A stretch of DNA of 10,584 nt from WS-2 sp964650245 (GCA_964650245.1 CAZYQK010000109.1:1-10584); one strand, 5' to 3'. Counted from the first letter of the stretch, positions 1-8,289 are shown. Notes: generated by a model from the letters alone, not told the origin. Program-made: numbers and translations.

Positions 1-80
1 CTCTTTCTACCACACGGGGGTCTTCGTGTTCCCTGTCTTTCGTGAATAATTCAGGTTAGGTCCCGGTCGTCCTCGCGCTT

Positions 81-87
81 GGAGGTG
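81..87 (+). promoter_or_regulatory. Shine-Dalgarno site that decides the start of the first gene
   Basis: GGAGGTG at 81-87 is a near-complete match to the anti-Shine-Dalgarno complement. Its GGAGG core ends five bases before the GTG at 91. The in-frame TTG at 79 would place this motif inside the coding region and has no purine-rich site of its own, so GTG 91 is the better start. The in-frame GTG at 85 overlaps the motif and is unlikely. Confidence 0.6.
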
Positions 88-90
88 CCC

Positions 91-3000
91 GTGTCTTCGC
101 CTCGCCGCTGGTTCCGCGTGCCTCTCGCAGCCGCGCTCAATACATCCCTGGTGCTTGCAGTTTGCACGCTCACGCCCGCCGTCTCGCTCGCCGCGCCGAA
201 GTCCGGCGAGGCCGCTCGGTCGTCCTCGCCATCCGGCGGCGCGCTCCTGACGGCGACCCCGGTCGCGCCGGCCGCCTCCGCATTCGTGAACTTTGCAGAA
301 TTGGCGCGCCTGGAAGCGCTCGGGCTCGCGCCGCGGCTTCCGGTGCGGCCACTCATCCGGGAAGATTTCGAGAACGAAATGGATCAAGAGCCGGGCGCCG
401 ATGTGCTCGGCCCGGTCTTGCCCGAGGCGCTGTTCGCGACGCCGCCGTTCGTGCCTTTCGTGGCCTCGCCCTCCCCGACGTCGAGCTTCATGGGCCTGGA
501 CGACATCCCCATGGCCGATTCGAGCTACATCGTGATTCCCCCCGACGTGGGCGGAGCGGTGGGCCTGTCGAAAGTCATGTCGGGCTACAACAACAACTAC
601 CGGATCTTCAACAAGTCCAACGGATCTGTCGTGAGCACGGTCGGGACGGCCACGTTCTGGGCCCCGGTGGTTCCGGCTGCCAGCCGCCTCACACTCACGG
701 ACCCGAGAACGGTCTACGACCCGATCAACAACCGGTGGATCGTGTGCATGATCTCGGACATCGGCACCTCAAGCTCCTCGATCGAGATCGGGGTGTCGCA
801 GACCAGCGACCCCAACGGCGGCTGGTACCTGTTCCGCACCGTGGTATTCGAGAGCGCTTCGATCCAGAGCGCCGATTTCCCGATCCTGGGCTTCAACAAG
901 AACTGGGTCACCGTAACGGTCAACATGTATACCAGCGCCGGCGCCTTCACGCGCGGCAAGGTGCTGATGCTTTACTACCCGAACCTCCGCGCCGGCACTT
1001 TCACCGGCTTCGCCGTCACCCGGGCGGCGGGCACGGGCTTCTGCGCCTCGCCCTGCGTCACCTATTCGGCCACGAGCGAAACCCTGTACGTGCCCACGCA
1101 CCTGAGCAGCGGTGCCGCGACGTACCAGCTCGACCGGATCACGGGCTCGGGCCCGGCCGCGCCGACCTACGTCGTGGGCTCCAGTCTGACCCGCACCGGC
1201 GGCGCCTGGGTGCAGCCCAGCGGCAACCAGCTCCCGCAGTCCGCGCCCAATTCGGGCACCAGCGCGTGCGGCGCCACGCCGTGTCCGATGGAATCACAGG
1301 ACGCGCAGATTCGCTCGGCGCCCGTCTATCGCGGCGGATTCATCTACTACACCCAGAGCGTGGGCCTGCCCGCCGGCGCCATGACCCATACCGCAGCGCA
1401 GTGGACCAAGCTCAACACCCCGGGCGGTACGGTCGCGGACGGGGGCCGCATCGATGACGCGACGGCCACCTCGACGAACGGCGGCAAGTGGTACTCGCAC
1501 CCGCACGTCGCGGTGAACGCCAACCACGATTTCATGGTGGGGTATACGCAGTTCTCGTCGGCGCAGCATCCGGCGGCGGGCTACTCCGTGCACCTCGCGG
1601 GCGACGCGGCGGGCTCGATTCGCGACGCGGCGATCTACCACGCGGGCGAGGACTACTACCACAAGACGTTTTCGACGGCGACCGGTCGCAATCGGTGGGG
1701 CGACTTCAGCTCGGCTCAGGTGGATCCGTCGGACGACATGACCCTGTGGACGGTCCAGGAGTACGGGAAGACGCGCACCGGGACCGACGACGGAAACACG
1801 GGCTCCAACTCGAGCCGGTGGAGCACCTGGTGGGTGAGCCTCGCTCCGCCGACGGTCACGATCGACGCCGGGCCGAGCCTGAACGAGGGCAACGGCGGGA
1901 CCACCGCGTTCAACTTCACCGCCCGGCTTTCCTACGCGTACGGCCTCCCGGTCACGGTGAACTACCAGACCTCGAACGGCACAGCTACCGTGGCCGACAA
2001 CGACTATCAGGCCGCGACCTCGTCCATCATCATCCCGGCCGGCAGCACGACCGGCACCATCACGGTGAACGGGGTGGGCGACACCAGATGTGAGCCCAAC
2101 GAGACGTTCAGCGTTACGCTGACCTCCACGGTGGCCTCCGGGAACACCAACACCATACCGATCGGGGCCCCGAGTGTTTCGACCGCCACGATCGTCAACG
2201 ACGATGTGTCGCAGACCATCACCGCGACGGCGGGGGCGGGCGGCACGATCAGCCCGAGCGGCGCAGTGGTGGTGGCGTGCGCCGACAGCCAGGCATTTCT
2301 GATCGCGCCGTCCGACAAGTGCCACGCGATCGCAGACGTGAAGGTGGACGGGGTGTCCGTCGGGGCAGTGGCGAGCTACACCTTCCTCAATGTGCAAGCG
2401 CCACACACCATCGCCGCGACCTTCGCCCCGCTCGGCTCCAACACCATCACCGCGAGCGCCGGCCCGGGCGGCACGATCAGCCCGGACAGCTCTGTGGTCG
2501 TGGCCTGCGGCGACAGCGTGACGTACTCGATCGCGCCGTCAGACAAGTGTCACGCGATCCTCGACGTCAAGGTGGACGGGGTTTCGGTGGGGGCGGTCTC
2601 GGCCTATACCTTCACCGACGTCCAGGCCAACCACACGATCGACGCCACTTTCGCGACGCTTGGACCGTTCAAGATCGCGGCGACGGCCGGGCCGGGCGGC
2701 AGCATCAGTCCCGATAGCTCTGTGATCGTGCCCTGCGGCGGGAATCAGGCCTACAGCATCGCACCCTCTGACAGCTGCCACGTGATTCTGGACCTGAAGG
2801 TAGACGGGGTTTCGGTGGGCGCGGATTCCGCATACACATTCACCGACGTCCAGGCCAACCACACCATCGAGGCGAGCTTCAGCGCGGTGGTCCTGGTGCT
2901 GAGCGAGACTCACGTCAACGCAAGCTGCTTCGATAGCTCGAACGGCTCGATCGATCTTTCGGTGGCGGGTGGCGACGCACCCTACACCTACGCCTGGAGT

Positions 3001-3633
3001 AATGGGCCGACGACCGAGGATGTCTCAGGGCTTGCCCCCGGCCTCTACACTGTGTTGGTGATCGGGGCCTCGGGATGCACGGCGAGCCTCGGCGTCTTGA
3101 TCGGCGCGCCCCAGTACTCGATCGCAGCCAGCTCCGGCGCGAATGGGTCCATCGCCCCGTCCGGCGGCGTGCCGGTGGACTGCGGGTCCGACACCACATT
3201 CGACATCACCCCGGACGCCGGGTACCTGGTCGACTCGCTGACCGTGGACGGCGCACCGGTGACGCCCGCGCCGAGCTACACCTTCACCCACGTGAGCGCG
3301 AACCACACCATTCACGTCACGTTCAAGCTCGAAGTGACCGCCGTGGACGTGATGCCGGTGGACTTCGCTCTGGGCCGTGTGTCACCGAATCCCGCCACGG
3401 GAATGATGTGGCTGAGATTCGCGGTGCCGCAGGAGAGTGCGGTGCGGGTGAGCGTCGTAGATCTACAGGGCCGTGACGTGGCGGAGCTGACTCGAGGCAC
3501 CTACCCCGCGGGGTGGCACGAGGTGCGCTGGAACGGCAGAACGGAACGCGGCCCGGCGCCCGCCGGAATGTACTTCGTGCGGTTCCAGGCGGAGGGCAGG
3601 AATCTCTTCCGCCGACTCGTTCTCACGAGGTGA
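91..3633 (+). CDS. Secreted multi-domain protein: propeller-like region, Calx-beta, InlB-like repeats, SprB-like repeat, C-terminal sorting module
   Basis: A probable exported surface or matrix protein of about 1180 residues, numbered here from GTG 91 (a TTG at 79 would add four). Residues 1-35 form a signal peptide: an Arg-rich start, a hydrophobic core and an S-L-A-A cleavage region. Residues ~131-586 look like a beta-propeller of the kind seen in secreted adhesins, with DPRTVYDPINNRW early and RWGDFSSAQVDPSDD near the end; I cannot assign an enzyme activity. Residues ~588-706 are a Calx-beta domain (EPNETF, closing NDD), usually Ca2+-binding. Three InlB-B-like repeats follow at 709-936, each with two Cys. 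A SprB-like repeat (~935-1006, Cys 946 and 996, APYTYAWSNG) comes before a fourth diverged InlB-like repeat (~1010-1079). Residues ~1090-1180 are the FlgD-like Ig / sorting module (SPNPATG, GRDVAEL, WNGR, final LVLTR). Adhesion or matrix binding is inferred from the domain mix. It is convergent with the subtilisin/PHP gene. Confidence 0.93.
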   Translation: MSSPRRWFRVPLAAALNTSLVLAVCTLTPAVSLAAPKSGEAARSSSPSGGALLTATPVAPAASAFVNFAELARLEALGLAPRLPVRPLIREDFENEMDQEPGADVLGPVLPEALFATPPFVPFVASPSPTSSFMGLDDIPMADSSYIVIPPDVGGAVGLSKVMSGYNNNYRIFNKSNGSVVSTVGTATFWAPVVPAASRLTLTDPRTVYDPINNRWIVCMISDIGTSSSSIEIGVSQTSDPNGGWYLFRTVVFESASIQSADFPILGFNKNWVTVTVNMYTSAGAFTRGKVLMLYYPNLRAGTFTGFAVTRAAGTGFCASPCVTYSATSETLYVPTHLSSGAATYQLDRITGSGPAAPTYVVGSSLTRTGGAWVQPSGNQLPQSAPNSGTSACGATPCPMESQDAQIRSAPVYRGGFIYYTQSVGLPAGAMTHTAAQWTKLNTPGGTVADGGRIDDATATSTNGGKWYSHPHVAVNANHDFMVGYTQFSSAQHPAAGYSVHLAGDAAGSIRDAAIYHAGEDYYHKTFSTATGRNRWGDFSSAQVDPSDDMTLWTVQEYGKTRTGTDDGNTGSNSSRWSTWWVSLAPPTVTIDAGPSLNEGNGGTTAFNFTARLSYAYGLPVTVNYQTSNGTATVADNDYQAATSSIIIPAGSTTGTITVNGVGDTRCEPNETFSVTLTSTVASGNTNTIPIGAPSVSTATIVNDDVSQTITATAGAGGTISPSGAVVVACADSQAFLIAPSDKCHAIADVKVDGVSVGAVASYTFLNVQAPHTIAATFAPLGSNTITASAGPGGTISPDSSVVVACGDSVTYSIAPSDKCHAILDVKVDGVSVGAVSAYTFTDVQANHTIDATFATLGPFKIAATAGPGGSISPDSSVIVPCGGNQAYSIAPSDSCHVILDLKVDGVSVGADSAYTFTDVQANHTIEASFSAVVLVLSETHVNASCFDSSNGSIDLSVAGGDAPYTYAWSNGPTTEDVSGLAPGLYTVLVIGASGCTASLGVLIGAPQYSIAASSGANGSIAPSGGVPVDCGSDTTFDITPDAGYLVDSLTVDGAPVTPAPSYTFTHVSANHTIHVTFKLEVTAVDVMPVDFALGRVSPNPATGMMWLRFAVPQESAVRVSVVDLQGRDVAELTRGTYPAGWHEVRWNGRTERGPAPAGMYFVRFQAEGRNLFRRLVLTR
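2215..2898 (+). repeat. Three tandem 228-base coding repeats (InlB-B-like modules)
   Basis: Three units start at 2215, 2443 and 2671 with an exact period of 228 bases (76 codons). Neighbouring protein units are about three-quarters identical by eye over their first 70 residues. Each has GG-[TS]-ISP, a Cys after a Val-rich strand, SD-[KS]-CH, KVDGVSVGA, YTF and a closing HTI-x-A-[TS]-F. Units 2 and 3 share long near-identical DNA stretches, for example around the TFTDVQANHTI codons, which points to fairly recent duplication. They resemble the divergent InlB B-repeat family, but the paired Cys are not typical of that family as I know it. Confidence 0.85.
3118..3327 (+). repeat. Fourth, diverged copy of the InlB-B-like module
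   Basis: This unit keeps the outline of the tandem repeats (SIAPSGG, VDCGSD, a LTVDGAP strand, SYTFTHVSANHTI, HVTF) but is much less similar. It is separated from them by the SprB-like segment. It retains the first Cys (VDC) but has Gly-Tyr where the others have the second Cys, so the proposed disulfide cannot form here. Confidence 0.7.
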
Positions 3634-3636
3634 CAT

Positions 3637-3669
3637 GGAACGGCCGGCTCGCGGTCGCCGGCTCGTTCC
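3637..3669. terminator. Hairpin between convergent genes, probable bidirectional terminator
   Basis: GGAACG-GCCGGC at 3637-3648 pairs with GCCGGC-T-CGTTCC at 3657-3669. This gives a 12-bp stem with one bulged T and an 8-base loop. It lies in the 39-base gap between the stop codons of the convergent genes (ending at 3633 and 3673). On the plus strand it is followed by GTTTC, a very weak T tract; on the minus strand there is none. The position is ideal for a shared terminator, but it is not a classical U-tailed one. Confidence 0.55.
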
Positions 3670-3672
3670 GTT

Positions 3673-6600
3673 TCACCTCAACACCAGCACGCGCGATACT
3701 CTTCGTTCGCCTGCGGCCTCTAGCCGCAGGAAGTAAACGCCCGGCGCCAATGGCGTTCCGGACCGAGATCGTCCGTCCCACGCCACGATCTGTGGGCCCG
3801 GTCTGAACGGGCCGTCCGCGAGCACGCGCTCCAGCCGTCCGCTCACCGCGTAAAGCGTGAGCCGCGCGTGGCCCGCACGCGGCAGGCTGAACGACACCGT
3901 GCCGGCGTCGCCCACCGGATTCGGCCGCACGCCGTTCAGCAGAAGCTGCGCCGGGGGCACCACGACGCGGAGGGTCGGGCCCCTCAGTTCGCGGCCAGCG
4001 TCCAGCAGACCGAGGCGATAGCGGTAGGTTTCGCCCGGCTCCACCGTCGCGTCGCGGAAGCGGCCACCGTCGGGACCGGGCGTCACGGTCGCGATCAGTT
4101 GCTCGCCCCCTCCCGACTCCCGCATGCGGTAGAGCTTCGCGAGCGTGTTGTTGCCGCCGCTCGGCGTGCTCCAGCGCAGCTCCACGGCATCCGCGGAAGC
4201 CTCGGCGTCGAAGCTCGCGACCAGCACCGCGGTGGGCTGTTCACCGGTTACGAACGTGCGGGCGATCTCGTTCAGCAGGTTGTCGTTGATCTCGAGCGGG
4301 TTCTTCATCACGACGACGTATGACTTCTTCCCGGCGGTCCGGGCATGCTGCTCGGCGTCCCAGTCGTCGGCCGGGCAGGCGATAGCGACCGGATTCGACG
4401 CCGTGTACTTGCCGTTCTCGACGCCATTGTCCTCCTGCCAGCCGGGTGCGGCCGCGAGCATAACTTCGGGGTTGGTGCTGTTGCCGTTGCGGTCGAGGGG
4501 CTGGATCAGCACCTTCGTGGTGTCCACGTTCTTCATCGAGATCGGGAAGTGGAACACGATGGTGACGCTGTTGGCCGGATACGGGCAGTTCGCGGGCGCC
4601 GTGACGTCGATCTTGACCGGCACCGCCCAGATCGGGTTCGTGATGCAGCGCTCGTCCACCGTCGCGTCGCGCCCTCTCAGCACGATGGCGGAGACCTTGT
4701 CGAGGGCGGTGGCGTCGTTCGCGAACAGCCGCTGGCTCACGGTCGCGCTCGGGTTGGGCCGCGTGAACGTCGAGCGCCCCGCCGTGGACTGGAGAGTGAC
4801 GTCGAACTGCTGGATGCGGCCGGCGCCCGGCCGCACCGAGTCCAGGGTCCGGCTCTTGATGAACGCGTCGGTGTGGGGCTGCGGCACGAGCGCGGTGCGC
4901 CCGCCGTCGAACTTGCCGAGTCCCCCGATCCTGCCGTCGGCGTTGTCCCACTGGTTCAGGGCGTCGTGCCAGCGCGCCACGCCCAACCCCGGGTCGTGGC
5001 GGCCGTTGCCGTCCAGCTCGAAGCGCACGACGGGTCCGTCGGTGAGCACGGTGTTGCCCTCGCGGTAGGCGTCCTGCGCGGTGGCATCCGCGCCGCCCTG
5101 CGCGGGCGGCCGGTCGGAGGCCATCACGTAGGTGCGCACCCGCGCGTAGGCGCTGGTGTTCAGCGTGCCGGTTCCCGACTGGACGGTGGAGTTGACGTCG
5201 TCGGTGTAGTTGAAGTCCCCGTGCGCATCGGTGCCGGCGGACATGTAGAGCTTGCGGATGAACTTGCGCTTGGGCGTCTCGGCGAAGTTGTAGATCAGAC
5301 CCCGGCCGATCTGCACCAGCGAGCTGTCGAGCGAGAGCGCCAGCTCGGCGTCCCAGTTCGGGAGCGCGCGGAAGCGCTGCACCGCGGAAGCGCCGCGCAC
5401 GAACGGATTCATCCGCCCCCACTCCCGTCCCGCGTTGAGGTGCCCGCCGGTCGCGTTGAAGCTCTGGTCGACTGAATCGGGCTTGGTGTTCCAGGTCTGC
5501 GAGCCTTTGAAGTGGAACTCGTCGCCGGTGGAGTTGACCGCCGGCCCGGTCGCGCTGTTGTTGCCGTTGCCGAACCCGCAGGCCTGATCGATGTACTCCG
5601 TCGGCCAGCGGTGCGAGGCAAGGTAGGGATGCGCTGCGTAGGCGAAGCCGGTGGCCGGGTTCGCCGGCGCGCGCATGGCGGTGAGAACCGCCTGCATCGT
5701 GTTCATGTTCGCGACGCCGGTCGGGGCGAGTCTGAACGGCCGGTACGCCCCACCGTGCCACGGGCCCTCGAAGTGCTGCGTGTCGTAGGCCAGGAAGTGA
5801 TGCCCGAGCCGCAGGTCGGGCGTCGGCTGGTTCGAGCCGGTGGCGAGGCACACTTCCTCGCCCGCCAGCTTGCCGAGGGTCGCGCGATACCAGCCCGCCT
5901 CGCCGCCCGGGAAGAAGATCTCGGTCGCGCCCGTGGGACCGTAGCTCGGCGTGGTGCCGCTGTCGTTCGGCCGCGCCGAGTAGAAGACGTTGTGGTCCGT
6001 CACTACCAGCTTGTCGCGAAAGTCGGCGAAGTTCTTGTCACGAAGCTGGACGTCCACCAGCCCCAGGGCGTACGAAGCCTCGCACACCATCGCGATCGGG
6101 CCGCCGAAGTTCTTGTTCGCGCCGTTCACGTTGGCGGTCCCGAACGTCGTCTGCTCCGCGATGGTGTGGACGTGCGCGTCGAAGTAGCGGTCCTCGTTCG
6201 CGAATTTCGGGAACGCGGGCTCGTCGAAGCGCACCTTCAGCACCCGGAAGTTCCGGTGATAGGTGCGGTTTGCCTCCGGAGTAGCCTGAGTCGACCAGTC
6301 AATCTCCGCGAAGAGGTAGTGGATGTCGGGCGGCTCGGCGCTGGCGAGCGAGCTGTGCGGCACGCGCACGATGTAGTGCCAGAAGTTGGTCGCCCGCTCG
6401 CCGGCCGGGAGTCCTTCCGGGCGCGCACGACCGAAGGGATTGATCACGGTGCATCCGTTGAACCGGTCCGTGGCCGGGTCCTGCGTGTCCACGAACACCG
6501 CGGCACTGTCGTGCGTGCCGTCGGCCGGGTCGTAGTTCGAGATGCGGAGGCTGTCGAGGGTGTCGCCCGCCCCGTCGAACTGTGGCAGGAAGAACAGCAC

Positions 6601-8274
6601 CGGCACCGTGTCGCGCACCGTCTTCCACGGCGCGTCCATCACGAAGTCGTTGCCGGACCTGTCCGCGTACTGCAGCGTCGCGGCGTCCTCGCGCGACTCC
6701 ACCGCGAAGTCGGCGAACCATTCGTTGTTGGCCGGGTCTGCGTCGGAGGAAGGAATCGACGCGGAGATCGTGAAGCTGTGAAATTTCGTGGGCTCAGGGG
6801 GGCTGATCACCCACGACGCCGCGGTGTCGGCCTGCTGCCCGACCGCCAGGTTGAGGCTGAAAGTGGCGACCGGCAGCGAGTCCACCTCGACCTCGACCAG
6901 CACCGACAGCTCGGGCTGATTTCCGCGGTTGCGCACCGAGAACGGCAGCCTCACGACCCCGGCCTCGACGACGGGTTCGGAGAGCGCGCCGCCATCCAGG
7001 TCCACGTCGTGGACCGGCGACGCGGTGTAGCCGACGAGCGCGGTGTCGGCGTTATCGCCGGTCTCGATCTCTCCCGGGATCGGCGCCACGCTCGCGATCA
7101 GCTCGACGTCGCCGGCGGCCACCGCCACCGGCAGGCCGAGCATCGTGTCCCTGGCCGCGCCGAGCGCGAGCGAGGGCAGCGTCGCGCCGCCCGCGGGCGC
7201 GCCGCCCCAGGTCAGTGAGAGCGCGAGCGGCCCGGTCGGCACGTTGCCCTCGTTGACGACGCGCACCCGCACCGAGTCGGGCTGGAGCGGGAGCGGGGAT
7301 GCCGGGAACACGGTGAGTCGCGTCACGGCCACGTCCGCGTAGCCGGCGTCCGCGCGGTCCACGACCCGCGTCTCATCCAACACACCGAACTCGAAGTAGC
7401 GGTACCAGCGCGGCATGTCGAGCCGCCGGCTGCCATGGCGCAGCACCTGCGCGAGCTGCGCGGCGTTGAGCGTGGGATCGTTCTGCAGCGCGAGCCCCGC
7501 CAGCCCGGCCGCCCGGGCCGCGGCCACCGAGCTGCCGCTCGCCACCACCGTCCCGCCGCCCGGCGCCAGCACCAAGAGGTCTCCACCGAAGGCCGCCACC
7601 GACTCGCGGCCGCTGACCGTGGCGTCGGCCGTGAAATCGCCGTTACCGTCCACCGCGACCACCGAGACCACGCCGGAGAGCGCGGCGGGGGCGAGCGTGT
7701 TGTTGAGCCCCTCGCTGCCCGCCGGGGCCACGATCAGCGCGCCCTGGCTGCTCGCGTAGTCCACCGCGGCGCGCAGGCTGTCGCCCGCCCCGATCGAGCC
7801 CACGCCCACGAACAGCACGCGGACGCCCTGATCCACCGCGTAGCGGATGGCGCGGGCGACGGTCTCCTGGCCCGCTCCGCCGCCGCCGCCGTAGCCGCCC
7901 GGACCCACCACCCTGAGCGGCATGATCTGGCAGGTCGGACAGACGCCGGTCACGGGGCCGCTCGCCGCGATGATCCCCGCCATCGCGGTGCCGTGACCCA
8001 GCAAGTCGTCCGGCGTGAAATCGTCGTCGAAGAAGTCGTAGCCCGAGACCACGCGTCCGGCGAGCGCCGGATGCAGCCCGTCCACGCCGGAGTCGATGAT
8101 GGCGATCACCGGTTGGGCGGGCGCGACACGCGGGGCGAGTCCGGATGCCAGAACGGCCACGAGCAGCAGCGCTGGTCGGATTTGGCTCGGTGCGCGCGTC
8201 TGGGCGCGGCGGCGAACTTGATCGGGAACGGCGTGGAGCGCGTGCGGGGCGGAAAGCCTGGCGAGTGCGGACAT
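3673..8274 (-). CDS. Secreted subtilisin-like / CARDB / PHP (CehA-McbA-like) metallohydrolase fusion with C-terminal sorting module
   Basis: A 1533-residue exported protein; ATG 8274 is preceded by GAGGG at suitable spacing. A long n-region (1-33, with RRR) leads into a hydrophobic core and an APA|Q cleavage region near 53. Residues ~55-285 are peptidase S8-like: Asp61 (AIIDSG), His94 (GHGT), CPTC at 112-115, a glycine-rich loop near 125-135 and Ser249 in GSSVAAA. The oxyanion Asn of the usual GNEG is Ser187 (GSEG), and no propeptide fits before Asp61. Two CARDB-like domains lie at ~313-415 and ~422-525; ~535-690 is beta-rich and unassigned. Residues ~697-1090 form a PHP domain: His701-x-His703, Asp760-His761, Glu806/807, His825/826, His882 (AHP) and Asp1016-x-His1018. 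They continue with RTYV and LTDGP, the pattern I associate with CehA/McbA hydrolases. Residues ~1345-1440 are fn3-like; ~1445-1533 are the sorting module (RPNPVGD, WDGR, GVYFLRL, final LVLR). Metal-dependent hydrolysis outside the cytoplasm is likely; proteolysis is doubtful. The substrate is unknown. Confidence 0.93.
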   Translation of the reverse strand: MSALARLSAPHALHAVPDQVRRRAQTRAPSQIRPALLLVAVLASGLAPRVAPAQPVIAIIDSGVDGLHPALAGRVVSGYDFFDDDFTPDDLLGHGTAMAGIIAASGPVTGVCPTCQIMPLRVVGPGGYGGGGGAGQETVARAIRYAVDQGVRVLFVGVGSIGAGDSLRAAVDYASSQGALIVAPAGSEGLNNTLAPAALSGVVSVVAVDGNGDFTADATVSGRESVAAFGGDLLVLAPGGGTVVASGSSVAAARAAGLAGLALQNDPTLNAAQLAQVLRHGSRRLDMPRWYRYFEFGVLDETRVVDRADAGYADVAVTRLTVFPASPLPLQPDSVRVRVVNEGNVPTGPLALSLTWGGAPAGGATLPSLALGAARDTMLGLPVAVAAGDVELIASVAPIPGEIETGDNADTALVGYTASPVHDVDLDGGALSEPVVEAGVVRLPFSVRNRGNQPELSVLVEVEVDSLPVATFSLNLAVGQQADTAASWVISPPEPTKFHSFTISASIPSSDADPANNEWFADFAVESREDAATLQYADRSGNDFVMDAPWKTVRDTVPVLFFLPQFDGAGDTLDSLRISNYDPADGTHDSAAVFVDTQDPATDRFNGCTVINPFGRARPEGLPAGERATNFWHYIVRVPHSSLASAEPPDIHYLFAEIDWSTQATPEANRTYHRNFRVLKVRFDEPAFPKFANEDRYFDAHVHTIAEQTTFGTANVNGANKNFGGPIAMVCEASYALGLVDVQLRDKNFADFRDKLVVTDHNVFYSARPNDSGTTPSYGPTGATEIFFPGGEAGWYRATLGKLAGEEVCLATGSNQPTPDLRLGHHFLAYDTQHFEGPWHGGAYRPFRLAPTGVANMNTMQAVLTAMRAPANPATGFAYAAHPYLASHRWPTEYIDQACGFGNGNNSATGPAVNSTGDEFHFKGSQTWNTKPDSVDQSFNATGGHLNAGREWGRMNPFVRGASAVQRFRALPNWDAELALSLDSSLVQIGRGLIYNFAETPKRKFIRKLYMSAGTDAHGDFNYTDDVNSTVQSGTGTLNTSAYARVRTYVMASDRPPAQGGADATAQDAYREGNTVLTDGPVVRFELDGNGRHDPGLGVARWHDALNQWDNADGRIGGLGKFDGGRTALVPQPHTDAFIKSRTLDSVRPGAGRIQQFDVTLQSTAGRSTFTRPNPSATVSQRLFANDATALDKVSAIVLRGRDATVDERCITNPIWAVPVKIDVTAPANCPYPANSVTIVFHFPISMKNVDTTKVLIQPLDRNGNSTNPEVMLAAAPGWQEDNGVENGKYTASNPVAIACPADDWDAEQHARTAGKKSYVVVMKNPLEINDNLLNEIARTFVTGEQPTAVLVASFDAEASADAVELRWSTPSGGNNTLAKLYRMRESGGGEQLIATVTPGPDGGRFRDATVEPGETYRYRLGLLDAGRELRGPTLRVVVPPAQLLLNGVRPNPVGDAGTVSFSLPRAGHARLTLYAVSGRLERVLADGPFRPGPQIVAWDGRSRSGTPLAPGVYFLRLEAAGERRVSRVLVLR

Positions 8275-8279
8275 GGCGG

Positions 8280-8289
8280 CCCTCGAGGG
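8280..8289 (-). promoter_or_regulatory. Ribosome binding site inside a 10-base perfect palindrome
   Basis: CCCTCGAGGG is a perfect palindrome. Read on the minus strand, its second half GAGGG is the likely Shine-Dalgarno for the ATG at 8274, with a five-base spacer. Without a loop it cannot fold tightly on itself in RNA, so an effect on translation is not implied. Confidence 0.5.

Noticed and set aside
45..50. AATAAT as a -10 promoter element for the first gene
   Set aside because: It matches five of six bases of TATAAT, but no acceptable -35 lies about 17 bases upstream and one AT-rich hexamer is weak evidence.
1294..2406. 370-codon open frame on the minus strand opposite the first gene
   Set aside because: Its translation is Arg/His/Gly/Val-rich with no domain signal. 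It lies opposite a clear multi-domain protein and is a GC-rich antisense shadow.
91..3633. Calling the N-terminal propeller-like region a sialidase or glycosidase
   Set aside because: Propeller-like strands are visible, but no catalytic set can be identified by eye.
4345..5475. 376-codon plus-strand open frame
   Set aside because: It is another antisense shadow of high GC content. No homology-like motifs or ribosome binding site are seen.
5512..7218. 568-codon plus-strand open frame opposite the subtilisin/PHP gene
   Set aside because: The composition is dominated by Arg, Val and Gly with no signal peptide or motif. The opposite strand encodes recognisable CARDB and PHP sequence over the same bases.
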